A stretch of DNA of 64,000 nucleotides, taken from positions 43,799-107,798 of the forward strand of contig WMKJ01000037.1 in NCBI GenBank assembly GCA_009733715.1, given 5' to 3'. Of this stretch, positions 55,509 through 64,000 are shown piece after piece. A model generated the notes under the pieces. The model ran no database searches. It was not told the origin of the DNA and worked only from the letters and a program-made list of their open reading frames with translations. This stretch comes from Herpomyces periplanetae (Eukaryota > Ascomycota > Laboulbeniomycetes > Herpomycetales > Herpomycetaceae). Made by a program: the position numbers and the translations under genes. Position 1 is the stretch's first letter. Each line of letters starts with the position of its first letter.

Positions 55509-56329
55509 CTATCCATCAGTCAATGTTCCAGCATCGTCACTTTGCTCCGATATGTAGAATTAGACCTAATCGATGATATTTCCACTCTTAAACCAACGAG
55601 TATTAACACCAAGTTGGCATAATTGAAAAGATTACCGTATCAAACTTACTTCTCACGATACCAGTATGTACACTAAGCTTTAACGACCCGTTTAAATTTT
55701 TCTATAGCAAGTTTATCAGTATGACAGCTTGCTGGATACTCCCAACCATGTTCGAGAGTGGGTCAGGCGTGTGCAAGTGCGTAATGTTCAAACGTAAAAC
55801 AATTCTGAACTTGCGCGTAACACGGTTAAGGTGAGATTAGGGTCAAAAGTTGACGTTAACACAATACTTTTAAACCCAAGAATCACTTACCTGCCTTTCA
55901 TAAAACGAACATTACAGAGGGGTAGAATGCAATCATCCAGGTTTGCGATACTATGCGACACATCGCATAGTATCGCAAATGGTCGCGATACTATATAGCC
56001 AGACAGTTTGAATTCTCACTTATCTATTCATCTACACTAGTCATTAAGTAGAGAAAATGGTAATCATTTCTCACCTACGCTAAGCAAACCCTAGAATATA
56101 TCCTAATGCACGATTCACCTATACTTGAAGAATTTTCACCGCCTACTCTACAATATGACAGGACGAGACGGGACATGACAGGACAGAACTGTTCAAGATT
56201 CGATAAAACAACAAAAAGTAAGATAAAGTTGTATAGATAAACTTAATAATTTTTGCGATATGTTTCAGGTTATACCCGCCGCAACAGCTGTACGCTGCAT
56301 ACGCATACTAAACCAGCATAACTGCTACC
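55509..56329. other. Intergenic region holding a perfect hairpin
   Basis: About 0.8 kb. Besides the hairpin described separately, it holds a GACAGGAC/GACGGGACATGACAGGAC imperfect repeat near 56157-56186. A potential mini-exon (ATGAAAGGCAG followed by GTAAGT on the minus strand, near 55890) was seen, but I could not join it in frame to the tentative exon at 55031-55508. Confidence 0.4.
55942..55979. repeat. Perfect inverted repeat, 17-bp arms with a 4-nt loop
   Basis: The left arm 55942-55958 (TTTGCGATACTATGCGA) and right arm 55963-55979 are exact reverse complements separated by CACA. The downstream 15 bp (GGTCGCGATACTATA) repeats the arm core GCGATACTAT a third time. It lies between genes in AT-rich DNA. 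It could be a small-RNA hairpin, a terminator-like structure or a protein-binding palindrome; the sequence alone does not decide. Confidence 0.85.
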
Positions 56330-57245
56330 TCATCGTGAAGTGACCTTGATATAATTAGCGCGAATCTGAAGTTCCGGTGAAGATGATTTAGGATAATTTT
56401 TGTGGCTATGATTTCCACTGACCGAATAACCACCCCGCACAAACGTGTATTGTTAAATTTTCCGTATATACGAAGCTGAATCGGTTCACTTAATTCACCC
56501 AGAATACACTTTAAGCATCTTCCACACTCTCCAAAGTCAAAACCATACAACACATCTTCTTTGTACAAACGACCAACTACAACATCTGATTAAACGTACA
56601 TTATATCGTGTATATCAAAATCTCTCCATTGGAAACCGACTTTTCATGACCGTTACACACCGTACACTTGTAACCCGTTGCATGCGTTTAGACTTACCCA
56701 TACACACTTAAAGTATATCTATTCTCGTTTTCCAAAATTCAATCACTTACAAGGTTTAGCATACACTCGTTGAGCTGCAGTATGATGGTATTCATTCTTC
56801 AAACTAATTTTATCCGAATACAGCATATCACGACATTGAATTGCGTTACATTGTATGTATGTACAACGGAAATTCTAACAAAACAAGGTTTGGAAAATGT
56901 AAGAGTTATGATGGTTAATCCATCTTACCATTCAAACCAAATGGTTAAATGTATAGTAAAGTTACAATATTCATAGCCGTAACACGTATTCATCTACCGG
57001 TTTATTGCATTACTCCATCCGATCAAATGTATAACTTTTCCATGAAATTGTCGGTTTCTCAGGTTAACTTCATTCTGCATTACTGTCCCACTTCTAATTG
57101 TTGCTTAACGTGTATACGAGCAGAATAACCCGTTGTTTCGTCAAGTTAACCAGCACTCTTACCTTTGAATATGGCGATGATTAAACTCGGGCTGGTCATA
57201 ATTGGTTTCGAGTAAATGGTAAAGTTGTATAGTATAGATGAGCAT
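56330..57245 (-). CDS. Probable five-exon gene for an unknown protein with Cys residues
   Basis: No long ORF exists here, but successive minus-strand segments are open between good splice sites and keep one frame. Exon 57245-57163 starts MLIYTIQLYHLLETNYDQPE and ends at GTAAGA. Exon 57093-57036 (or -56998) gives RSGTVMQNEVNLRNRQFHGK. Exon 56874-56751 gives NFRCTYIQCNAIQCRDMLYS and ends at GTAAGT. An exon from 56585 reads VVVGRLYKEDVLYGFDFG with CGRC. A last exon 56417-56330 reads NHSHKNYPKSSSPELQIRAN and ends at TGA. The donors after the second and fourth exons are uncertain. The composition is coding-like and only one phase is open at each join. No family is recognised. Confidence is moderate for a gene, low for its exact structure. 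Confidence 0.45.
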
Positions 57246-57335
57246 TCATGAACTACGTGAAGAACGTGCAAGGGTTCGCTTTTCTTATCGCGGCCGATCA
57301 ATCATGTTTGACGATGATCCGTGAAACATACTCAC

Positions 57336-57442
57336 CCATTCTCGTAAACCTTTGTCGTCGGATACACTCTTATGACGTTAGCTACATGAATTTTTACCAT
57401 GTCTGGACTGTAAACTCGGGCGTTATGTAAAGATTCCAACAT
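57336..57442 (-). other. Isolated coding-like exon upstream of the unknown gene
   Basis: A minus-strand stretch from ATG 57442 to a GTGAGT donor at 57335 encodes MLESLHNARVYSPDMVKIHV followed by ANVIRVYPTTKVYENG. It looks coding but cannot be joined in frame to the exon at 57245, because a TGA precedes that exon's ATG. It may be a 5' exon of an alternative transcript or a chance frame. Confidence 0.25.
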
Positions 57443-57841
57443 GGTCAAACTTACTTTTCCACCCTTTTTATTTTCCCTTCAAGCTATTTAAGCGGTAAAC
57501 CTACATATCCACACTTCCAATCTCCTCTCCGGTATCGTGAACGTAGTGTAGCCTAATTTATTCTTACATGCTTAACAAGGTAAGCCCAAAAAAGACATTT
57601 GTTTTATGCACTAAAATATACAAGGCTACGACTAATTGCTGCATTAATGCAACACGGTTAACTCACGATACCCGGTATTTCGCGGGCGGACTGTGCGTGC
57701 TAAGATACAAGTCATCGAGCAACTTAAGTTATACAAATTATTTTAGTTGACTCGTTTCTCGTGCGGAAAAAAGGCTGCACAGCACAAAGTGTTTCATACA
57801 GTTTTCCATTAATATCGCACTAAATCAACACGTTAAACTTA

Positions 57842-58573
57842 ATGAACATGACATTAAACGAACAATCAATTCCCCATACGCGGAAATTAATTACTCAACA
57901 ACGACAATCAATCCATCGTGAACGGGATCGATACGAATTTCTTTATCACGTAACTTTGTTAATACTACCCTTAGCAGTGTTAATACTGCGCGTTAAGCCA
58001 ACCTACGCTTATCTTTGCGCTGGCACATTTATCCTTCGATTTTGTTTAACATCATTTAGCTTACATCGTGATTTTCTCAGTATAGGTATATTTTACTTTA
58101 TACTATTAGCCTTTGCTGCGCCGTTTACACTATCTTCTCTCATCGCTGGAATTCATCTTGCACTACTTAACGGTAGTGTGATTGCAAAAATTATTCTCGA
58201 TCAAATTTCCCATACATCTGCAACCGTATCCCCGCCGATAAACGTTCCATTTCCCGTAGTATCGTCACTTGTAGCAGCATGGTTCGGTGCATTCGTTTTA
58301 CCTCTTGATTGGTATGTTAAAAATATCTTAAATGTGATTATCAGAAGTTCAGTTATACCTACGCGTATCATAACTCTTACGCTACTTTAAAACAATCTAC
58401 TAATCTAAAACAATGCGAAATCTTTAATGATATTGTCAATTAGGAATCGATCCTGGCAAGTTTGGCCTCTCCCTATCATTATTCCGGCTCATATAGTTTA
58501 TTCTCTATTCTACACCATTTTCGATGCAATACATTGGTACAAACTACGTTCTGCAAATCTGCACTACGATTAA
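57842..58573 (+). CDS. GPI11: GPI ethanolamine-phosphate transferase subunit Gpi11 (PIG-F)
   Basis: Two exons, join(57842..58311, 58444..58573), 199 residues. PIG-F/Gpi11 is a multi-spanning ER membrane protein that stabilises the Gpi7/Gpi13 enzymes adding ethanolamine phosphate to GPI precursors. Several hydrophobic spans are evident (LLILPLAVLILRV, FLSIGIFYFILLAFAAPFTL and others). The diagnostic block SLVAAWFGAFVLPLDW is completed across the 132-nt intron (GTATGT donor, TTAG acceptor, phase 2) as LDW-NRSWQVWPLPIIIPAHI, the conserved WQ-WP end of the family, then a last span. The stop lies about 100 bp from that of the convergent carrier gene. Confidence 0.9.
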
Positions 58574-58670
58574 ATTATTCTTTTCCCCTTTCTCCCTTTC
58601 CCCCGATCCAAACCAATTTAGGCCTGGGTAATTCCAGCATCGTCTCCTCTGCCATACAAGGCAGTACGCT

Positions 58671-59831
58671 TCACTGTGCCAGGTTTGCTTTGTATCGGCG
58701 TAAAATGGTGTATAGCAATACGATGAAGCGTTCAACTCTTTCTTTCATCATCATCATTATGCCTTGAACTAGTATACCTTTCAATAATTGCGGCCCTAAT
58801 CCTCGGTACAATCCAGTCCATCCGTCTTGTTTATAAATTGCTTCAAGTATATTCTTCATTCCATTCTTTGACCTTTCATACACTTTATCATTCTCGGTTT
58901 GTTCATTACACTCGTTAAAAGATTTGCCACTTTGCATGCAAACTTTTGCTATGATCAAAGGATGTGTCACTAATGTTGCTATCGACTTGGATAATGAACC
59001 AAACAAAAAGGCTTCCTTTGGTGATAAGGGTACTCTACTCCAATCTTGTTTGTAATCATCCTTGACAGATCCCTGAATATTTTTACCATGATGTCTCGAC
59101 TCTGTTAAACGGTACCATGCGCCTCTTAAAGTTTGTAACCTTTGGTAAGCTCCGTACGTTATTGAAGGATTAATCACTAATATTAAACTAGCCTTTAATC
59201 CTTTCCACAAATTTCTCACGTCAGGTTCACTACCCTTTTCCTTATCATCGTTTCCTTCTCCTCTAATAACTTCTAGACCCGTCGCCCAAAATCCCTTTCT
59301 TTCCAATTCATTTGAAGCTCGTTCCGTCTGCTGTCTTGTCGTAATAACACTAACTGGGGTCGTGAATAACTGTGCCATTGCTGCCGCTACCGCCCCTAAC
59401 GCTAACTCTGCAATGGTTCCAATATTTCCCAAATTCGCATTATACTTATCATGTCCCGAATTACTTCTTATCTTCCGAAATCGTAATGCATAAAGGTAAC
59501 TTTGTCTTACCACGCTATAGCAGTAAAAATACGCAAAATTGGTTATCGCTACTCCAAACAGTGATCCAGTTATTCCAGCGTACAAGCCCGCTATCCCTTC
59601 TTGCTCAATAATCTTTTTAAATGCATCCAACGTATCGTTATACTGTACGTTACCATTTTCCTTTATCTCATGTTTTTCCTCGTCCCCGTCTTCTTTTTCT
59701 TGGACTTGGATTCGTGTCTTGATTATATCCAACGGGTAAATCAAACCATTAGCCAGTACTGCCCCGATCGCCCCGGATATCGCCACTCCAACCGGCGGTA
59801 AAATCGGTTTGGTGGACGGATTAGTAGACAT
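58671..59831 (-). CDS. Peroxisomal-type adenine nucleotide carrier (Ant1/PMP47-like)
   Basis: 386-residue, single-exon member of the mitochondrial carrier family. Repeat 1 has the signature YPLDIIKTRIQ. The second and third repeats read TTPVSVITTRQQ and HPLIIAKVCMQSGK, departures from P-x-[DE] that characterise the peroxisomal Ant1/PMP47 branch, which imports ATP for beta-oxidation acyl-CoA activation. Six membrane spans fit the length; hydrophilic loops after spans 1 and 3-4 are expanded with acidic and basic residues (KEDGDEEKHEIKENG, GEGNDDKEKGSEPDVR). Peroxisomal sorting is inferred from the motifs, not from a targeting signal. Confidence 0.85.
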   Translation of the reverse strand: MSTNPSTKPILPPVGVAISGAIGAVLANGLIYPLDIIKTRIQVQEKEDGDEEKHEIKENGNVQYNDTLDAFKKIIEQEGIAGLYAGITGSLFGVAITNFAYFYCYSVVRQSYLYALRFRKIRSNSGHDKYNANLGNIGTIAELALGAVAAAMAQLFTTPVSVITTRQQTERASNELERKGFWATGLEVIRGEGNDDKEKGSEPDVRNLWKGLKASLILVINPSITYGAYQRLQTLRGAWYRLTESRHHGKNIQGSVKDDYKQDWSRVPLSPKEAFLFGSLSKSIATLVTHPLIIAKVCMQSGKSFNECNEQTENDKVYERSKNGMKNILEAIYKQDGWTGLYRGLGPQLLKGILVQGIMMMMKERVERFIVLLYTILRRYKANLAQ

Positions 59832-60567
59832 TTATTATTGTTTCTGTAATTTTTGGTATCCCTTTTCTCTCGTATGTACCCACGCACACTCCAGCCCCTC
59901 TAGAAATTTCTTCAACGTTTTTCCTCCAGTTATTGCTAACTTCGTTTCCCGTACAATCAAATTTGTATTTCCTAACCGTAACAAGTCGTTTACTCACTAC
60001 CTCTTTCATCCAACTATACTCTCTCATTAGCCTTAAACATCCCGCACAAGCGCGCACTCAAGTATACTCTTCCTCTCTCGCATCAACACGCTGCCTCACC
60101 CTTCTTCATTTATTCCATTCTACTCTCTTCTCTTTATCATACTCCTCCCCTCTTCCTTTAACTTTTTCCCTCTTATACACTCTAAACCCCAAATGACGTC
60201 ACTAACCCCTCCACATCCGGCTATATGTATATCCGCTCCTTTTTATATCTCACGTGACAACTGTCATTCGTATCCACATCTTTGATTAATAATCAGAATT
60301 GGAGTGGGCTAAGTTCATTTCTGTGGGATTACGGGCTCGATCTAGGAATTTTTAAGTGGGTTGATGATTATCGTGGAATTCTGGATAGTTTTACTTCATG
60401 AACACGTACACTCTAATTTTTATTGCTATATTTGTCTTTTAACTTATTAATTTATTTCAATTCGCCGTTAGACTAGACTTTATAATTACTTTAATTAACT
60501 TCTCTCCGCATTTCTAACATATTCATCTTCATCACGTTCTCCCCTCGTCAATGTTTTCAATCTACTA
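59832..60567. promoter_or_regulatory. Intergenic region upstream of the carrier gene
   Basis: About 0.7 kb between the carrier start and the NPL4 3' end. It holds a TCACGTGA element at 60250-60257 and C/T-rich stretches that keep short frames open. No gene supported. Confidence 0.4.
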
Positions 60568-62545
60568 TTAACAATACCGGCAGATTTCCACCAATGTTGC
60601 CCACCCCGGCGAATCAAACAATTTCCTTTCAATTCTCATCTCTAATTCACCCGAAAAAACACGTGTCGCTGCTTCACACATAACCCCAAATTCCTCCTAC
60701 ACATTACATCCCCATCACTTGCGTTAGCCACACGTTGTTCTACAGCCACAATGTCTGGCTTACCTTACTAAGAATTCCCATGCGCCACAAATACGTCAAA
60801 AAGTGAAAGTTGGAAGCTTGTCGCCATGTTTGTTCAAAGGAATCTTCATCTTTAGGTTTCACTGCTTCATCATGTGTGTACCCGCGAACAATTGTCTCGA
60901 TAACTCTCTTCACTGCTCCAACGTCTTGAATTGAATTTAACGCCGACCGATTCTCTATAGGGAACTCGAATGCGCTCCCTTTACTTCCCCTTTCGATTTT
61001 CTCATAATGCGCTAATCCATTACGAAATACTGCTCGACTTGCGCTATTTGGAAATCCATGAGTCAGTGTTACCAGTAAATATTCTACTGGAAATGCTGGC
61101 TTTCCAGATTCCATAACTTTGACGCCGTATTCATTGACCCTCCGAAAAAATACTTCCGGGCAATATCGTTTATACCTTCGTTTCTTCCCTCCAACCTCTC
61201 CATTGTTCACTTGATCATTATCATCATTATACTCATCTTCTTCACGTACCAGCATCACCGAAGGCTCGGCTGATGCTTCTATTATATCTGCTCTAACCAT
61301 TTCAACAGCCGTATTCGATACCTGATAAGCCATAATGCCAATTTGTCCAACTTCATCGCCACTAATTACACAGGTCACAAAATTTGATCCGAAAACACCA
61401 GTATCACTCCATCGTGTTCTACGTGGGTATAGACTTTGATATCGCGCTGCAAATATCACTTCTAAAGACGATAAATAGTATGATCCAACATGTCTACGGC
61501 ATACCACCTGTCCATCGCCTCTTCTACTATCCGTTAAATCTGTAAATATAACTCCTAACAATTCCAATCCGCATAATTTCGCCACTTGATTGACATCTGA
61601 ATCCGGTTGACATGCCACATCTTCAATTAGCTTAAGCCCGTCAGTTTCATTGACTTGTTCAGCCTCGTATATTGCTTCTACTACAGCCTTTGTCCCTAAC
61701 GGTACTTCCTCATACTCTTCATAATGTCCGTACAAAAATCCTATTCTTTGCCAGCCAGTTTTGCGCCAAAATTCCAAGAAAGCGTCAATCATTTCCGCCG
61801 ACGCGAACTCTACATGATCCACCATGCGAAATGATTGTCTATGCAGCGTTATGGCGCTTGGTTGACATTTTGTGCATATCCCTTCTGGCCAAGGTCGGTG
61901 ATCTGATGGACAGTTTGCTCGAACAGAATAGTTAACTTCCGTTAGGGGTGCCATATACGAATTTGCAGCTCCCGTTTTATTTTTTCCCGCATCAAGTTTC
62001 CTTAAATAACTGTGAAATGACATATGCTTAATGTTTTTCTGTGCCAAATACTCCGGTGACCAAGGCTCCAAAGGCATACAATAATCACACATGCCTTTAC
62101 TGCCATGCCGACACATTTTAACGTCTATTCCCCGGTAAATTTTCCCGTCTTTCCCATCCAAAGTATTATCCAGTTCTGATTGGTCAAATTCTTGAGTTTC
62201 GGTCGATTTGTTGTTTATTTCAACTTCCCGTGTACGAAAGTCTACCTTTACCATATCCCCGTGCGAAAGACCAACTGATGCAACCGTCTTCCCCGCCAAA
62301 TCATTGAGAGAGCATGGTGAATTTGATAATGTATCCCCCGACAGTTGTATACTATCAACGTCAACATTTTGCCCCAAATGCTCATAAATATTTGTGCGTA
62401 AGTCCCCAAATGTCTTGCCCGCTTCAGTCGATAATCTAAATTGTCCAACGCGACTTTGGAACCGTAGTATAATATTACTCGGATTGTCCGAATTTCCTTG
62501 CTTTCTGCCGTCCTTCATATCTAAAATTGCTAACCTATTCTCCAT
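60568..62545 (-). CDS. NPL4: Npl4, Cdc48 cofactor
   Basis: Two exons, complement(join(60568..60696, 60764..62545)), 636 residues. Npl4 with Ufd1 recruits polyubiquitinated proteins to Cdc48/p97 for ERAD and related pathways. The N-terminal ubiquitin-like domain starts at NIILRFQSRVGQFRLSTEAG. Next are the zinc motifs CRHGSKGMCDYC and CPSDHRPWPEGICTKCQPS, then FRMVDHVEF and the MPN-like core (FLYGHYEEYEEVPLGTKAVV, VGSYYLSSLEVIFAARYQS). The main frame would stop at 60740, but a GTAAGC donor after GILSK and a TGTAG acceptor at 60697 join a last exon reading EEFGVMCEAATRVF and FDSPGWATLVEICRYC, matching the conserved SPGWATL end of the family. Start ATG 62545; an in-frame ATG lies 9 codons on. 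Confidence 0.93.
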
Positions 62546-63013
62546 GTAAGCCTGTACGTCAGTGTATACAGTTGATCTACATTTACATTCACTACCATTA
62601 TCACCATCATCATCATTAATACCGCAACGTTACCCTAATCAACGACCTCCTCAAAACAATATTCCTTTGATTTCCCTTGAAATTCAACTCGCAATGTTTC
62701 CTGAATCTTTTAATCTAACTCGTAAATACTAAAACTTTACAACTTCTCTTCACAAATTCTTCATCCTGCTTCGTTATTCTCCCACTTTCATAGTCACTTG
62801 TCCACTTTATTACATAATCAACGCATCCAAATTTCCGTTGGCTATGACGTCACGCCGTCTCGTATTTTTTGGCACGTCATGTGACTAGATTTTTGATTTC
62901 GCGAAATTTTTTTCCATAATTTTTCCTTTCGATTGCTCGCACAAGCACAAACTAATCTGTTCATATCTTTACAATTGCAGATTTTATTCTATTCACGCCA
63001 GCGTTTTTATCAG
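62546..63013. promoter_or_regulatory. Divergent promoter NPL4 / methylesterase
   Basis: 468 bp. It contains GGCACGTCATGTGACTAG near 62870, an E-box-like CACGTCATGTGAC element, and T-rich sequence upstream of the methylesterase ATG. A frame open upstream of that ATG begins with TTG and is not used. Confidence 0.4.
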
Positions 63014-63553
63014 ATGGAATCTTCTAAGGTTGGTTTACCCCTCTGGTCAGAATACTTTACCCATGAACTATTCATTGATCAATCAAATCATTTTACTGCA
63101 TCCTCTAATAATGAACCACCCCATACTTTATCCGCATTATTACGCTTTCACGTTTATATTAATCTTCCAACTTCTCATGAACCTTCAAATCAAATAAATT
63201 TACGATATAGTAACAATAAATTTTCAAAATGTCCAGTATCACATTCTAATTCGGATTCCTTAATCTTGTTACATCATGGCGCAGGATCGTCAGCCATGTC
63301 ATTCGCATTGCTCACCAAATCCCTGCGAAAATCAATGCCACGCTCAACTATCATAGCATACGATGCCCGGGCTCATGGACAAACTTGTCGTATAAAACAC
63401 TCAACCGATCATACACCTGTCAATTCGTCATCACTAAATCCTGCCTCTTTTGATCCTACCACCCTTAGCTTAAAATATGATCCCCAGGATGCGAGTATGC
63501 AAGATGTAACATTAGAACAACTTGTCGATGATTTACACTCTTTACAAGCTTAG
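63014..63553 (+). CDS. PPE1: Protein phosphatase methylesterase 1, 3' half missing
   Basis: 179 residues from ATG 63014. Homologue of PPE1/PPME1, which removes the C-terminal methyl ester of PP2A catalytic subunits. The sequence has LWSEYF and the oxyanion-hole motif LILLHHGAGSSAMSFALLTK, then AYDARAHGQT and the helix VTLEQLVDDLHSLQ. The frame stops at TAG 63551-63553, before the catalytic GHSMGG serine elbow and the later Asp and His of the alpha/beta hydrolase. No donor site that would skip this stop is visible in frame. About half of the usual length is therefore absent. The next coding sequence (UTP23 3' part) begins 60 bp later on the same strand, so the loss is probably a deletion or a misjoin. 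See findings. Confidence 0.8.
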   Translation: MESSKVGLPLWSEYFTHELFIDQSNHFTASSNNEPPHTLSALLRFHVYINLPTSHEPSNQINLRYSNNKFSKCPVSHSNSDSLILLHHGAGSSAMSFALLTKSLRKSMPRSTIIAYDARAHGQTCRIKHSTDHTPVNSSSLNPASFDPTTLSLKYDPQDASMQDVTLEQLVDDLHSLQA

Positions 63554-63612
63554 GGGTAACTAACGATACTAACGGGACTTTTACCACTACTGAAAAATTC
63601 GGATTTATATAG

Positions 63613-64000
63613 TGATAACACAATGTTGTATGCGACATTTGTACGCTCTTCCACCACCATTAAATCCCCAGTTGGTTGAACAAGCTAAAAAGTATGAACG
63701 TAGACGATGCAATCACCATTTGCTCGCTGAACCACTTACCACACTCGAATGTCTAGAAAGTGTTATTTGTGGTACATTAGATGGAAATGATAATAAGAAT
63801 CGATACGTTGTTGCGAGTCAAGATATACAAGTACGTCGCAGGTTGCGACAAGTACTAGCTGTACCTTTACTATACGGACATCGTAGTGTATTGAAAATGG
63901 AGCCAATGTCGATTGCTACTGTGCATAATACCGAACAACAAGAACAGACCAAGTTAACTCACGACTTGGTGGAAATGCAATCCAAGTCAAAATCACCATT
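63613..64000 (+). CDS. UTP23: UTP23 (PIN-domain SSU processome factor), 5' part missing and 3' end beyond window
   Basis: From an acceptor at 63612 the plus strand is open to the window end in one frame: VITQCCMRHLYALPPPLNPQ, then KKYERRRCNHHLLAEPLTTL, ECLESVI, NRYVVASQDIQVRRRLRQVL, GHRSVLKMEPMSIAT. This matches yeast Utp23 from about residue 60 onward, including its zinc-binding CC...C...H cluster and the ASQD segment. The intron 63556-63612 (GTAACT donor, TACTAAC branch, TATAG acceptor) precedes it, but the sequence upstream is the methylesterase gene in another frame, and no exon encoding the Utp23 N-terminus (the basic start and the first PIN strand with its Asp) is found between 62546 and 63555. 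Utp23 is needed for snR30 release and 18S rRNA processing. Confidence 0.8.

Noticed and set aside
60740-60763. Stop at 60740 as the NPL4 C-terminus
   Set aside because: A GTAAGC donor after GILSK and a downstream exon with the conserved SPGWATL end give a better match to the family.

Overview
This window is nuclear DNA from a fungus, most likely an ascomycete. The evidence is a dense set of fungal housekeeping genes (NIC96, CIA2, VPS51, RRP7, LIP5, BUD31, SF3A2, DBP10, RFA2, NPL4, GPI11, UTP23), two families typical of ascomycetes (DUF6594 and a Ser/Pro-rich GPI-anchored wall protein), and many short spliceosomal introns. The introns are mostly about 55-175 nt, with GTAAGT/GTACGT/GTATGT donors, CTAAC/TTAAC-like branch sites and a nearby TAG/CAG acceptor. 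I cannot assign a genus. No rRNA, tRNA, CRISPR array or recognisable transposon was seen.

Layout. 0-2.3 kb: a long disordered protein on the minus strand, open to the window edge. 3.5-10.3 kb: CIA2, arginyl-tRNA synthetase and NIC96. 10.66-11.16 kb: a nuclear, intron-containing gene for ATP synthase subunit 8 with a mitochondrial presequence. 11.5-18 kb: a MED27-like Mediator subunit, an RRM protein and an unknown basic protein. 18-27.6 kb: GatA, RPS7, VPS51, an unknown protein, RRP7 and LIP5. 28.2-33.6 kb: a patatin/DUF3336 protein lacking its catalytic residues, SF3A2, an Fpg-like DNA glycosylase and arginase. 34.6-43 kb: a DUF6594 membrane protein, a LIN1/CD2BP2 homologue without its GYF domain, a coiled-coil protein, BUD31 and RFA2. 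43.4-51.5 kb: DBP10, a secreted protein with Cys residues and a GPI-anchored wall protein. 51.5-57.8 kb: a gene-poor stretch with one probable and one possible multi-exon gene and a perfect 17-bp-arm hairpin. 57.8-64 kb: GPI11, a peroxisomal-type carrier, NPL4, and the 5' half of a PP2A methylesterase gene joined directly to the 3' part of UTP23.

The genes do not form a pathway, as is normal for fungi, but some themes recur. Mitochondrial functions are CIA2 (cytosolic Fe-S assembly, which depends on mitochondria), ArgRS with a possible dual-targeting presequence, nuclear ATP8, GatA and LIP5. Splicing factors are SF3A2, BUD31 and LIN1. Ribosome biogenesis is represented by RRP7, DBP10, UTP23 and RPS7. 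Many intergenic gaps, divergent ones especially, carry a TCACGTG element.

Gene models were built by eye from reading frame, splice consensus and family similarity. Several have exons of 4-150 nt that simple ORF calling misses: the RFA2 first exon (4 nt), the SF3A2 first exon (12 nt), the NPL4 last exon, the VPS51 middle exon and the secreted-protein exons. The strongest candidate for something undescribed is the natural nuclear relocation of ATP8.
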